A stretch of DNA of 25,349 bases from positions 1-25,349 of IMG/VR virus record IMGVR_UViG_3300008050_003669. One strand, 5' to 3'. Source of the DNA: a virus. The position numbers and the translations under genes were made by a program. Positions 7,931 through 14,773 of the stretch are shown here, one piece after another; position 1 is the stretch's first letter, and every line of letters begins with the position of its first letter. A model generated the notes under the pieces. It did not search any database, was not told where the DNA came from, and saw only the letters and a list, made by a program, of their open reading frames with translations.

Positions 7931-8193
7931 ACTTAAAACCAAACTTAGAGAAGATTATAGTTGAACGAAGACAATCCGAAGATATTTCAGCAGGAGGTAT
8001 TCTCATGCCTGAAGCAGCCAAGGAGGACCTTAATGAAGGGACTGTCGTTGCGGTAGAAGAAGCGGAGCCTTTGTTCAAAGTAGGTACTTATATAATCTTT
8101 AATGCTTACTCAGGCACAGAAGTGTCTGAAGGAGGCAAAACATATCTAGTAATCGGAAACGACGATGTAATCGCATACCGTACCGACGTATAA
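7927..8193 (+). CDS. GroES/Cpn10-like co-chaperonin
   Basis: An 88-residue co-chaperonin, probably forming the lid of host GroEL for folding phage proteins as T4 gp31 does. It starts LKPNLEKIIVERR, where host GroES has the 'RPLHDRVIVKR' strand. The mobile loop ISAGGILMPEAAKED carries a GGILM tripeptide region equivalent to the GroEL-binding GGIVL. It then follows the family pattern EGTVVAV, KVGTYIIFNAYSGTEV and YLVIGNDDVIAY. No GroEL gene is in the window, so host GroEL is the expected partner. Translation is probably coupled to RecA (ATGA overlap). Confidence 0.9.
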   Translation: MNLKPNLEKIIVERRQSEDISAGGILMPEAAKEDLNEGTVVAVEEAEPLFKVGTYIIFNAYSGTEVSEGGKTYLVIGNDDVIAYRTDV

Positions 8194-8430
8194 ATGATTG
8201 AATTCCTAACTTTTATAGTAGGGGGAGGTATTATCTTTTTGATAGGAGCTTCTATATTCTTTTCCCTGTACTCACTAAAAGGCTCTTTTGATTTTATATT
8301 TAAAAAGGATTATCCTGAAATATCTAAACCAAAAACCCCTTCAGTAGCTAAAAAAGCGAAATCTAAAGCTGTTATTATCTCCGAATTCGGAGACGATTAC
8401 AAACTTCCTGAATTTTATTGGGCTGAATAA
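8194..8430 (+). CDS. Small single-pass membrane protein
   Basis: A 78-residue protein with one hydrophobic segment at about 3-28 (IEFLTFIVGGGIIFLIGASIF), followed by a basic stretch (about 48-60, AKKAKSKA) and an acidic/aromatic end. It starts directly after the GroES stop (TAA ATG), without its own RBS. No family is recognised. A membrane-anchored role is all that can be inferred. A holin is possible by size, but the position among replication genes does not support that. Confidence 0.6.
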   Translation: MIEFLTFIVGGGIIFLIGASIFFSLYSLKGSFDFIFKKDYPEISKPKTPSVAKKAKSKAVIISEFGDDYKLPEFYWAE

Positions 8431-8437
8431 CCCGAAC

Positions 8438-8456
8438 CTCCTAAATAAAGAAGGAG
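8438..8456 (+). promoter_or_regulatory. Hairpin covering the ribosome binding site of the 138-aa gene
   Basis: CTCCT (8438-8442) can pair with AGGAG (8452-8456) around a 9-base loop. The AGGAG is the Shine-Dalgarno for the ATG at 8463. The fold would hide the RBS and could give conditional translation. Confidence 0.4.
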
Positions 8457-8462
8457 TATATT

Positions 8463-8879
8463 ATGAACTTATTTCAATACTGGACAGACCAATTAAACGA
8501 GAAGAAGCGTTCCGGACACCACAAAAAGGACAAGGAAGGCAAGAAAGCTGCGTTTGACCCCCGTAAGACCAAGATTCCACTCTTTCCTGATATTAAAACC
8601 GCTTTAGGAAGAGCAGATTACGGTCAGATTTTCACCACGCCTCAATCAAATGATATTTATGTTATTACCAGAGGTACGTGGGGCGATAAGTCCAAGGACA
8701 AGGTTGTGAAAAGTTTTCCTCCGGGAACTCCTTACACTGAAATAAAAGGTTTTTCTAAGCGCACTAAATCAAAGCACGGTGGAAAAACAGTAAAGAAAGG
8801 TGAAAAGGGTAAGGAAGAAGCAGGTTTTGCAACAAAGTCCAAGAAGGATAAAGCTAAAAACTTTAAACCTGTAAACTAA
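8463..8879 (+). CDS. Unknown lysine-rich basic protein
   Basis: A 138-residue protein not recognised as a known family. The N-terminal third (about 14-36) and C-terminal third (about 93-136) are dense in Lys with GKK and KSKKDKAK runs. A less charged middle (about 38-80, IPLFPDIKTALGRADYGQIFTT) looks like a small folded domain. The composition suggests nucleic-acid binding, but that is inference. It has a strong AAGGAG RBS that can fold into a hairpin. The stop overlaps the next ATG (TAATGG). Confidence 0.6.
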   Translation: MNLFQYWTDQLNEKKRSGHHKKDKEGKKAAFDPRKTKIPLFPDIKTALGRADYGQIFTTPQSNDIYVITRGTWGDKSKDKVVKSFPPGTPYTEIKGFSKRTKSKHGGKTVKKGEKGKEEAGFATKSKKDKAKNFKPVN

Positions 8880-9202
8880 TGGTCCGTAATTATATCCCAA
8901 AAAAGTCCTTTTTTGAGCCAAACCGTATTCATAAGATAGCTAAAGATATTCTTAAGGATTGTGGAACGGACAGAGATAGAGCTTTGGAAACCTTTGAGTT
9001 CTTCAAAGATATGGTAATTAATAACCCAGAGGATGATAAAGCCAAGACGGAACTTATACACGCTTTAAATCTCTCTATGGATGCTAATGATAAGATTGTA
9101 AAGATTTTAGAGTTGATGGTTAAAATGACCCAATCTGAAATGAAAAGCAGTCCTCCTAAAACAGAAACCATGTCTTTTGAAGAGTTGAGAAAAGGTAAAT
9201 GA
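8879..9202 (+). CDS. Unknown helical protein, possible small-terminase-like
   Basis: A 107-residue, mostly helical acidic/basic protein. Residues about 30-90 (ALETFEFFKDMV, then KTELIHALNLSMDANDKIVKILELMVKM) form heptad-like helices that recall small terminase or scaffold-type helical proteins, but no diagnostic motif is present and no large terminase is nearby. It starts at an ATG overlapping the previous stop and overlaps the next gene by 4 bases (ATGA), so it is cotranslated with the ClpA-like ATPase. Confidence 0.55.
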   Translation: MVRNYIPKKSFFEPNRIHKIAKDILKDCGTDRDRALETFEFFKDMVINNPEDDKAKTELIHALNLSMDANDKIVKILELMVKMTQSEMKSSPPKTETMSFEELRKGK

Positions 9203-10416
9203 ACGAATATTACATAGTATACAATGCGCAATTAGATAAGTTTGTAAAAATAAAAAAACTCACTGAACAGGCGCTTATCAAGTCAGTAAACTCTTACGGC
9301 GCTTTCTTATCCCAAAAGAATGTTGGTATATCTGATTATATTAAAAAGCTAATCGTTGAGTACATTCCTACCCACAAATCTTACGATTTGGATGAATGTG
9401 CTGAGTCCCTTTTCGAATGTCTAGTAGAAGTATACCCAGGACTCCAAATAGATTTTGTTTGTAAGCTTTTAAATGAGGATTTAGATGAAGGAGAAACCTC
9501 CCCTACGGTAGTAAAAACCTTAAAACAGATTAATACTATTAGAACTAAGATATCAAAAAAGCTTATTGGGCAAGACGAAGCCTTGGAAGAGTGTTTAAAC
9601 GCTATAAAATTATTGTCTAGCGGGTTAGAGAAGCATATTTCCTTATTCTTTATAGGTCCGACTGGGGTAGGCAAAACAGAGCTTTCTAGATTGTTGGCTT
9701 CTGAATACTTAGGAAGCAGTAAAAAACTACTTAAAATAAACTGTGGTGAGTATAGTAATTCTCATGAGTATGCTAAACTAGTCGGTTCTCCTCCTGGCTA
9801 TATCGGGCATAACGAAAAGGGAATATTAACTGAAAAAGCTGCCCAATCCTCTGAGTGGATTATATGTTTTGACGAGATTGAAAAAGCTCATGATAAGCTT
9901 ATAGACCTTCTTTTAAATCTTTTAGATGAAGGGAATTTAACAGACAGTCATGGAACGGAATTAGATTTTTCAAAATCTATTTTTGTATTTACAAGTAATG
10001 TAGGTCTTAAAGGTAATTTAGGGAGAAAGCAAATGGGCTTCGGCGCAACGACAGTTGATTATGACCAAGCCAAGGGAGAGATACAGGAAGAGTTTGAGCT
10101 TAAGTTCAGCCCAGAATTTCGAAACAGGTTGGATAGTGTAATACATTTTAATCAGTTAAGTAAAGACAGTGTTGCTATTATAACAAAAAATCAGCTTAAG
10201 AAACTTCCTGTAAAAATGTCCAAGAAATTAATTAATTACATAGTAGACCAATCTTATTCTCCTGAGTTCGGAGCGCGTAATATTAAAAGGTTCATTAAAA
10301 ACAACATAACTGTTAAAGTAGCAGAAAAAATACTGGACGGACAGCAAGCAGGACCTTACAAAATTGCATTTTCTAAGGAAAATGAGTTAACTTTAGAAGG
10401 CGCGGATAATATATAA
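9199..10416 (+). CDS. ClpA/ClpC-like AAA+ ATPase with ClpP-type loop
   Basis: A 405-residue protein with one Clp D2-type AAA+ module behind a non-Clp N-terminal region (1-115). Motifs: Walker A GPTGVGKT 153-160, pore loop GYIG 200-203 in the GSPPGYIGH context, Walker B IICFDE 221-226, sensor 1 TSN 265-267 and Arg finger region PEFRNR 305-310. A GARNIKR sensor-2 helix follows near the C-terminus. Between sensor 1 and the Arg finger is GRKQMGFG (275-282), where ClpA/ClpC/ClpX carry the IGL/VGF/IGF loop that docks on ClpP. No ClpP is in the window, so it may use host ClpP to degrade selected proteins. Alternatively it is a stand-alone unfoldase. Full ClpA is about twice this length. Confidence 0.88.
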   Translation: MNEYYIVYNAQLDKFVKIKKLTEQALIKSVNSYGAFLSQKNVGISDYIKKLIVEYIPTHKSYDLDECAESLFECLVEVYPGLQIDFVCKLLNEDLDEGETSPTVVKTLKQINTIRTKISKKLIGQDEALEECLNAIKLLSSGLEKHISLFFIGPTGVGKTELSRLLASEYLGSSKKLLKINCGEYSNSHEYAKLVGSPPGYIGHNEKGILTEKAAQSSEWIICFDEIEKAHDKLIDLLLNLLDEGNLTDSHGTELDFSKSIFVFTSNVGLKGNLGRKQMGFGATTVDYDQAKGEIQEEFELKFSPEFRNRLDSVIHFNQLSKDSVAIITKNQLKKLPVKMSKKLINYIVDQSYSPEFGARNIKRFIKNNITVKVAEKILDGQQAGPYKIAFSKENELTLEGADNI

Positions 10417-10419
10417 GTT

Positions 10420-10701
10420 ATGAGCAATAAAGAACCTCACATGATTGGCACCTTAACAATCGGCAAGGCGTTAATAGGACATGTCTTAACCTTGGCTACT
10501 ATAATGGCAACTGTAGCGTTCTCCTATGGCTCTTTAGGTTCTAGGGTAGATTCAGTAGAGCAGAGACTGAGCTCTTTGGAGAGTGACCTCCTTCCTCTTA
10601 TGAGAGAAGTTCAAAAAGATGTTACAGAGGTAAAAGTTGAGATAGCGGGTTTAAAAGCTGACATACAGTGGCTTAAAACTGACCAAGAAGAAAATAAGTA
10701 G
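10420..10701 (+). CDS. Membrane-anchored coiled-coil protein
   Basis: A 93-residue protein with one transmembrane segment at about 14-38 (IGKALIGHVLTLATIMATVAFSY) and a heptad coiled coil from about 41 to 88 (SRVDSVEQRLSSLESDL, then VQKDVTEVKVEIAGLKADI). The architecture resembles small phage membrane proteins annotated as holin-like or spanin-like, but no specific family is certain. It starts 3 bases after the ClpA-like stop with no clear RBS, so it is probably read by coupling. It is followed by the next promoter region. Confidence 0.65.
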   Translation: MSNKEPHMIGTLTIGKALIGHVLTLATIMATVAFSYGSLGSRVDSVEQRLSSLESDLLPLMREVQKDVTEVKVEIAGLKADIQWLKTDQEENK

Positions 10702-10732
10702 ACGGATTACCTTCATTTTTACCCCCAAAAGT

Positions 10733-10740
10733 CTATTATA
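10733..10740 (+). promoter_or_regulatory. Late-type promoter motif of the basic-protein cassette
   Basis: CTATTATA preceded by GT, as at 1242 and 17330. The predicted start is around 10746, one base before a hairpin. No -35 box is seen. Confidence 0.6.
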
Positions 10741-10746
10741 GTATGA

Positions 10747-10763
10747 AGGGGCAAAAAGCCTCT
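10747..10763 (+). promoter_or_regulatory. 5'-terminal leader hairpin
   Basis: AGGGGC (10747-10752) pairs with GCCTCT (10758-10763), one G-U, around an AAAAA loop. It would form the very 5' end of the mRNA, as the larger SSB leader does, and could protect the transcript from 5' decay. CGGAG follows near 10771-10775 as the RBS for the ATG at 10784. Confidence 0.5.
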
Positions 10764-10783
10764 CATAACTCGGAGTAAAAATT

Positions 10784-11059
10784 ATGAAAGAAATTACGTT
10801 TAACTACAAAAACGCTTCAAATGACCCGTCACCAAGTGTGCTCATGGTTGCTCGCAACCAACACATGATTCGCGGTTTTAACACTAACTACATGACCAAG
10901 GGACAAGCGACCCGAATTCGTAAAGAGTGGAATAAAATTAAGAATCAGCCGTGGAGCAACGACACCAAAGTACGTGTAGTCATGAAGCGTGTGGGCAAGC
11001 CCGCAAAAAAATCTTTCCGTACCTATCGTACTGAAAGTGTGAGCAAGTATCTCGGCTAA
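10784..11059 (+). CDS. Very basic 91-aa protein, likely highly expressed
   Basis: Unknown family. About 20 Lys/Arg against 5 Asp/Glu over 91 residues gives a strong positive charge, spread along the chain (RIRKEWNKIK near 44-53, then VRVVMKRVGKPAKKSFRTYRT near 63-83). This suggests binding to DNA, RNA or a polymerase. Many codons are the C-ending or CGT type (AAC, TAC, ACC, CGT), unlike the AT-ending bias of neighbours. The gene has its own promoter motif, 5' hairpin, CGGAG RBS and a strong terminator directly behind it, the pattern of an abundant stand-alone protein. A nucleoid-like or host-takeover function is possible; neither is shown. Confidence 0.75.
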   Translation: MKEITFNYKNASNDPSPSVLMVARNQHMIRGFNTNYMTKGQATRIRKEWNKIKNQPWSNDTKVRVVMKRVGKPAKKSFRTYRTESVSKYLG

Positions 11060-11087
11060 ATCGAATATTTACTTATATTCTCCTATA

Positions 11088-11126
11088 GAGGGTTTCTGAA
11101 AAGAAGCCCTCGTTTTTTTTATTTTT
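11088..11126 (+). terminator. Rho-independent terminator
   Basis: A 9-bp stem GAGGGTTTC (11088-11096) with GAAGCCCTC (11103-11111), one G-U pair, loop TGAAAA, then G and eight T followed by ATTTTT. This is the clearest intrinsic terminator in the window. It separates the basic-protein cassette from the Rml genes. Confidence 0.9.
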
Positions 11127-11129
11127 AAA

Positions 11130-11137
11130 CTATAATA
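11130..11137 (+). promoter_or_regulatory. Late-type promoter motif before rmlA
   Basis: CTATAATA preceded by AA, just after the terminator T-run. TATAAT ends 5 bases before the ATG at 11142. No -35 and no Shine-Dalgarno are present. The rmlA start is fixed by its conserved N-terminus, so the very short spacing is reliable. Confidence 0.65.
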
Positions 11138-11141
11138 ATTT

Positions 11142-11870
11142 ATGAAAGGAATTATTCTTGCTGGAGGTTTAGGAACTCGTCTATCTCCATTAACCAAAGC
11201 TACTAACAAACATTTATTGCCTGTGTATGATAAACCTATGGTATATCATCCTATTAGTACTTTAGTTAATGCAGGGGTTAAGGACATTATGGTTGTTACC
11301 GGAGGTCCTCACGCTGGCGATTTTATACGCGTTCTTAGGAACGGAGAAGATTTTGGGTTAAAGGGGTTAAGTTATGCATATCAAGAAGGAGAGGGAGGAA
11401 TCGCTGTGGCATTGTCTATGGCTGAGTCCTTTGTTGGTGACGATAAGTGTGTTGTTGTTCTTGGTGATAATATTATCGCTGACGATATTAGTAGTGCTGT
11501 CAATGAGTTTAGACATGTGGGAGGGGCTCAAGTGTTTGTTAAAGAAGTTCATGACCCCGAAAGATACGGAGTTGTAGAATACTCTGAGGACGGTGAAGTA
11601 ATAGGGTTGTTAGAAAAACCCGCTAACCCTCCATCCAATGACGCTATTATAGGTCTTTATATGTACGATAACACGGTATTCACCAGAATCAAAGAGTTAG
11701 CACCATCTAACAGAGGCGAGTTAGAAGTTACAGATTTAAATCAATCATATTTGAATGATGGTTTGTTACGAGTTAAACGTGTTCATGGAACATGGATGGA
11801 TTGCGGAACCTTTGATTCCTTAGCAGAGTCTTCTTATAAATTCTATGAAGACTATAAAAGTAAAATTTAA
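11142..11870 (+). CDS. rmlA: Glucose-1-phosphate thymidylyltransferase (RmlA-like)
   Basis: Makes dTDP-glucose from dTTP and glucose-1-phosphate, the first step of dTDP-deoxysugar synthesis. The conserved N-terminus MKGIILAGGLGTRLSPLT with the LAGGxGTRL nucleotide loop fixes the start. KHLLPVYDKPMVYHPI (24-39) and VVLGDNII (with the metal-binding Asp region) follow, then FVKEVHDPERYGVVEY and EKPANPPSN, with GELEVTDLNQSYL and GTWMDCGTFDSL. At 242 residues it is shorter than the usual roughly 290, lacking the C-terminal helices. The gene follows a terminator and a CTATAATA motif with no RBS. It is 4 bases from rmlB. Confidence 0.93.
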   Translation: MKGIILAGGLGTRLSPLTKATNKHLLPVYDKPMVYHPISTLVNAGVKDIMVVTGGPHAGDFIRVLRNGEDFGLKGLSYAYQEGEGGIAVALSMAESFVGDDKCVVVLGDNIIADDISSAVNEFRHVGGAQVFVKEVHDPERYGVVEYSEDGEVIGLLEKPANPPSNDAIIGLYMYDNTVFTRIKELAPSNRGELEVTDLNQSYLNDGLLRVKRVHGTWMDCGTFDSLAESSYKFYEDYKSKI

Positions 11871-11874
11871 TATT

Positions 11875-12858
11875 ATGAATAAAACAATTGTAGTTACGGG
11901 GGGCTTGGGCTTTATAGGCTCTCGCTTTATAGTCTGTGTTTACGAAAACACAGATTATTCAATTATCAATATAGATAAGAATACATATGCGGCTGACCTT
12001 GAGAGGGTACCTTTAAGTATTCGAGGAGATAGTGATAGATATCGTTATATGCAGGAGGATATTTGCAAAGATTTCAATACCCTACCTAGCATAGAACAGA
12101 AGGAACTTCTAAACGCTGAGTATGTTGTTAATTTTGCAGCTGAATCTCATGTAGATAACTCTATCGCAGACGGGAGACCTTTTGTTAGAAGTAATGTTGA
12201 AGGCGTTTTAAGCTTATTAGAGTTTTTCCGTCAAAATAAAAAGCTTAAAAAGTTTGTTCAAATCTCAACTGATGAAGTTTATGGTGATATGGCAGACCTT
12301 AGAGGTTCTCAAAGCTCTGATGAGAGTTTTCCTCTACGTCCTAGCTCCTATTATTCCGCAGCTAAGGCATCAGCAGACCTTATAGTTCAATCTGCCGGAA
12401 GAACATTTGATATACCCTTCTTAATAACTAGAAGCTGCAATAACTTCGGACCAGGGCAACATAACGAAAAGTTCCTACCTAAAATATTTAAATCTATTAG
12501 AGACGGCGACCCTATTCCTGTATATGGAGATGGTACTCAAATCCGCGAGTGGATACACACTGATGATAATGTAGCAGACATTCTCCAATTAATGTTATCC
12601 TGTAAAACGGTTAATCAAGTAGTAAACATAGGTTCAGGGGTTCATTTTAAAAATATTGAAATTGTTGAAATGATAGGTAAGTACTTAGAAAGAAACCCTA
12701 AAATGGAGTTTGTTACTGACAGGCTTGGACACGATAAGGTTTACAGACTGAATTGTGATAAATTAAATACATATATTGGAGATAAGGCGTATTTGCCCTT
12801 AGAAGGGTTTTTAAAAGATGAAGCTAGAGAATCAAACAATATTGCTAACGGGAGGTAG
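11875..12858 (+). CDS. rmlB: dTDP-glucose 4,6-dehydratase (RmlB-like)
   Basis: Extended short-chain dehydrogenase that converts dTDP-glucose to dTDP-4-keto-6-deoxyglucose with bound NAD. With the start at 11875 the protein begins MNKTIVVTGGLGFIGS, placing the GxxGxxG NAD loop at its usual position. An upstream in-frame ATG at 11845 would overlap rmlA and add ten residues without family support. NFAAESHVDNSI, the catalytic STDEVYGD triad region, the YYSAAK (YxxxK) motif, RSCNNFGPGQ and the IREWIHTDDNV segment are all typical of RmlB. Length is about 327 residues, normal to slightly short. It overlaps the next gene by 41 bases. Confidence 0.93.
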   Translation: MNKTIVVTGGLGFIGSRFIVCVYENTDYSIINIDKNTYAADLERVPLSIRGDSDRYRYMQEDICKDFNTLPSIEQKELLNAEYVVNFAAESHVDNSIADGRPFVRSNVEGVLSLLEFFRQNKKLKKFVQISTDEVYGDMADLRGSQSSDESFPLRPSSYYSAAKASADLIVQSAGRTFDIPFLITRSCNNFGPGQHNEKFLPKIFKSIRDGDPIPVYGDGTQIREWIHTDDNVADILQLMLSCKTVNQVVNIGSGVHFKNIEIVEMIGKYLERNPKMEFVTDRLGHDKVYRLNCDKLNTYIGDKAYLPLEGFLKDEARESNNIANGR

Positions 12859-13540
12859 CGGGGTCTTAGGGAGGTATTTAATACCTCGATTACAAGACCA
12901 AGGAGCCACGGTAATATCCCCTTCAAGCTCTGAGATGGATATTACTAACCCTAGTAAGACTTTTCAAGCAGTAAGCTGGCACAACCCTGATTTGGTTGTA
13001 CATTGCGCCGCATATACCAATGTCCCAGAAGCCGAAAATCCTAAAGGAAGACTTGAAGCAAATAAAGTTAATATTCACGGGTCTAAAAGTATGATAGAGG
13101 CTTCTCATTATTTTGGAGCTAAGGTTGTGTATATCTCCACGGAATATGTGTACGATGGTACGGGAGACCACCACAAAGGAGATAAGACTAAGCCTATTAC
13201 TTATTATGGCATGACCAAGTTAATAGGGGAATCTTTTTGTTCGAACAAAGACTTAATATTACGTTTATGTTTTAAAAATATCGGAACATGGGGACCTAAA
13301 GCGTATACTAAAGTTCCTCATCCCGTAAAAACTAATGCGGATTTTGTGGATGTTATAGCGGATAAGATTGTGGACTCTATAACAAGAAATATGGCAGGAG
13401 TTGTTAATCTAGGAACGAAAGCAAAATATTTAAAGGATTTAGCGAAACAGGAATATCCGGAAGTTGACATTATAGACGTAACATCACTAAATACTACATA
13501 TAAATACCCTCGCAACGGTACAATGAGGCTAGATATATAA
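12818..13540 (+). CDS. RmlD-like NAD(P)-dependent sugar reductase
   Basis: Short-chain dehydrogenase resembling dTDP-4-dehydrorhamnose reductase. It has TGGSGVLGRYL (GxxGxxG) at 11-21, the DITNP turn common in RmlD, HCAAYTNVPEAE (RmlD 'NaAAyTaVDkAE'), YISTEYVYDGTG and YYGMTKLIGE (YxxxK). The 240 residues are shorter than the roughly 290 of RmlD, so the C-terminal substrate part is reduced. No RmlC epimerase is in the window, so the product might be a dTDP-6-deoxyhexose other than rhamnose, or the host or an outside gene supplies RmlC. The gene starts inside the end of rmlB. Confidence 0.8.
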   Translation: MKLENQTILLTGGSGVLGRYLIPRLQDQGATVISPSSSEMDITNPSKTFQAVSWHNPDLVVHCAAYTNVPEAENPKGRLEANKVNIHGSKSMIEASHYFGAKVVYISTEYVYDGTGDHHKGDKTKPITYYGMTKLIGESFCSNKDLILRLCFKNIGTWGPKAYTKVPHPVKTNADFVDVIADKIVDSITRNMAGVVNLGTKAKYLKDLAKQEYPEVDIIDVTSLNTTYKYPRNGTMRLDI

Positions 13541-13550
13541 AGAGGTAAAT

Positions 13551-14027
13551 ATGAGCCAAGCATTCTTCCCAAATTACGATAGTTCAGCAAGAGTCCCGAT
13601 GTCCATAGAGGAAATTAAAGCCTCGGACGTGGGAAGTACTTCATCTTTAGCCGTTTCTGCTGCTAATGGAGGAACTTTCACCCCCTCCGCTCTTCACTTT
13701 TCAGGTGTTGGAGTGGGAACCGCCGCAGTCGTTCTTCCTGCATCCGCAGGACACAGTATAGTTATTTATAGTATAAATGCGACCACTAACAACACCGCTG
13801 CTTTTGCAGGGACATTCTTTCCTTCGGGCACTGTACCCGCTGACGACACTGAAGATATTTGGACATTTGCGTGTAACGCACAAGGTCCTATGTTTATGGA
13901 TTTCTCTCAGCCCGTGGTAGTTCCTACAGGCAAAGCTCTCGCCGCGTTTTATTTTGCAGCGAACTCCTCTTATATTAATCTTTTGAGTTTTAGGTACTCT
14001 TATCTACCAGTAGCAGGAGCTGTATAA
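13551..14027 (+). CDS. Probable virion surface/decoration protein, paralog 1
   Basis: A 158-residue protein with Ala, Ser, Thr and Gly-rich beta-type composition. It shares with the next gene an N-terminal signature (FFPNYDSSARVPM then EIK) and a C-terminal one (QGPMFMDFSQPVV then TGKAL), so the two are tandem duplicates. Low charge, repeated small residues and alternating hydrophobics suggest a jelly-roll or similar virion-surface fold. The exact role is unknown. AGAGG lies 6 bases before the ATG as RBS. It sits just after the dTDP-sugar genes and before fibre-type genes. Confidence 0.6.
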   Translation: MSQAFFPNYDSSARVPMSIEEIKASDVGSTSSLAVSAANGGTFTPSALHFSGVGVGTAAVVLPASAGHSIVIYSINATTNNTAAFAGTFFPSGTVPADDTEDIWTFACNAQGPMFMDFSQPVVVPTGKALAAFYFAANSSYINLLSFRYSYLPVAGAV

Positions 14028-14527
14028 TGTCTACCGGTTTTTATCCTGACTACGCCCCTTCCGCTCGACCTCCTATGAGGTTGGATGAAATAAAAGGCAT
14101 TGCTATCCCCAGTACCGCCACGATAGGTATCGAGAACTTCCCCTCTGGAGGCACTCCCGCCTTGTTTAACGCCACGAACGTTCATTTTAGTGGTACTAAT
14201 GGCGCTGCAGGGATTACCACGTTAGTAGCCGCCGTTTCCGGTATGAATATTGTAGTGTTTGGATTTGGTATTGTTACTAACGGGGATTATGATTCCGCAG
14301 TAGATGTATTTGCGGGAAGTATATATGAAGACGGTAATGATTCTGATATCTACACTTTTAGCACGTCCTTACAAGGACCTATGTTCCAAGATTTTGATAA
14401 ACCTGTTGTGCTTGCGCCCGGAAAAGCTTTAAAGCTTCAGGCATACGTAGGAAGCACAGCTGCAACTCCCATTGATGTTGTAACAGTTCGGTATGGCATT
14501 TATAATGTAGCAGGAAAATCAGCATAA
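14027..14527 (+). CDS. Probable virion surface/decoration protein, paralog 2
   Basis: A 166-residue paralog of the preceding gene, sharing FYPDYAPSARPPM then EIK at the N-terminus and QGPMFQDFDKPVV then PGKAL near the C-terminus, with most of the middle diverged. The composition is again beta-rich. The ATG overlaps the previous stop (TAATG), so the pair is translated together. The sequence around the start reads TATAATG, but there is no preceding CTATAATA-type motif. The function is inferred only from composition and position. Confidence 0.6.
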   Translation: MSTGFYPDYAPSARPPMRLDEIKGIAIPSTATIGIENFPSGGTPALFNATNVHFSGTNGAAGITTLVAAVSGMNIVVFGFGIVTNGDYDSAVDVFAGSIYEDGNDSDIYTFSTSLQGPMFQDFDKPVVLAPGKALKLQAYVGSTAATPIDVVTVRYGIYNVAGKSA

Positions 14528-14542
14528 ATTAACTTCTTAGTA

Positions 14543-14550
14543 CTATAATA
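14543..14550 (+). promoter_or_regulatory. Late-type promoter motif before 72-aa gene
   Basis: CTATAATA preceded by TA; TATAAT ends 5 bases before the ATG at 14555. No Shine-Dalgarno and no -35 box are present. Confidence 0.6.
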
Positions 14551-14554
14551 AAGC

Positions 14555-14773
14555 ATGGATAAAACATTTTTAACTTGTGATTATTATGCTGAAACTATGG
14601 ACGAAAGGACTAAAGGGAAGGTCTCAATCCGAAAGGATACTATTGTAGCTGCTTATACTATTTCTGGATTTCGAAACAGGACATTAGTAATGACCGATGG
14701 AGGTCTTAAGTTCGCTGTAAAAGGTAAGCTAGAAACTCTAGATTTAGGTACCCCCTCTGTACTTTCTGAGTAA
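14555..14773 (+). CDS. Unknown 72-aa protein
   Basis: Small soluble protein with no recognised family. The residue pattern (TFLTCDYYAET, then KGKVSIRKDTIVAAYTISGFRNRTLVMTDGG) alternates strands and suggests a small beta-barrel or KOW/SH3-like fold. It begins right after a CTATAATA motif without an RBS, and its stop overlaps the nuclease start (TAATG), so it heads a three-gene unit with the nuclease and the DUF1360-like protein. Confidence 0.6.
   Translation: MDKTFLTCDYYAETMDERTKGKVSIRKDTIVAAYTISGFRNRTLVMTDGGLKFAVKGKLETLDLGTPSVLSE

Noticed and set aside
8463-8879. Histone-like or HU protein
   Set aside because: It is Lys-rich but has no HU/IHF fold pattern; composition alone is not enough.
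11845-11874. Upstream ATG of rmlB
   Set aside because: The extra ten residues overlap rmlA and precede the conserved NAD-binding N-terminus; the start at 11875 matches the family.
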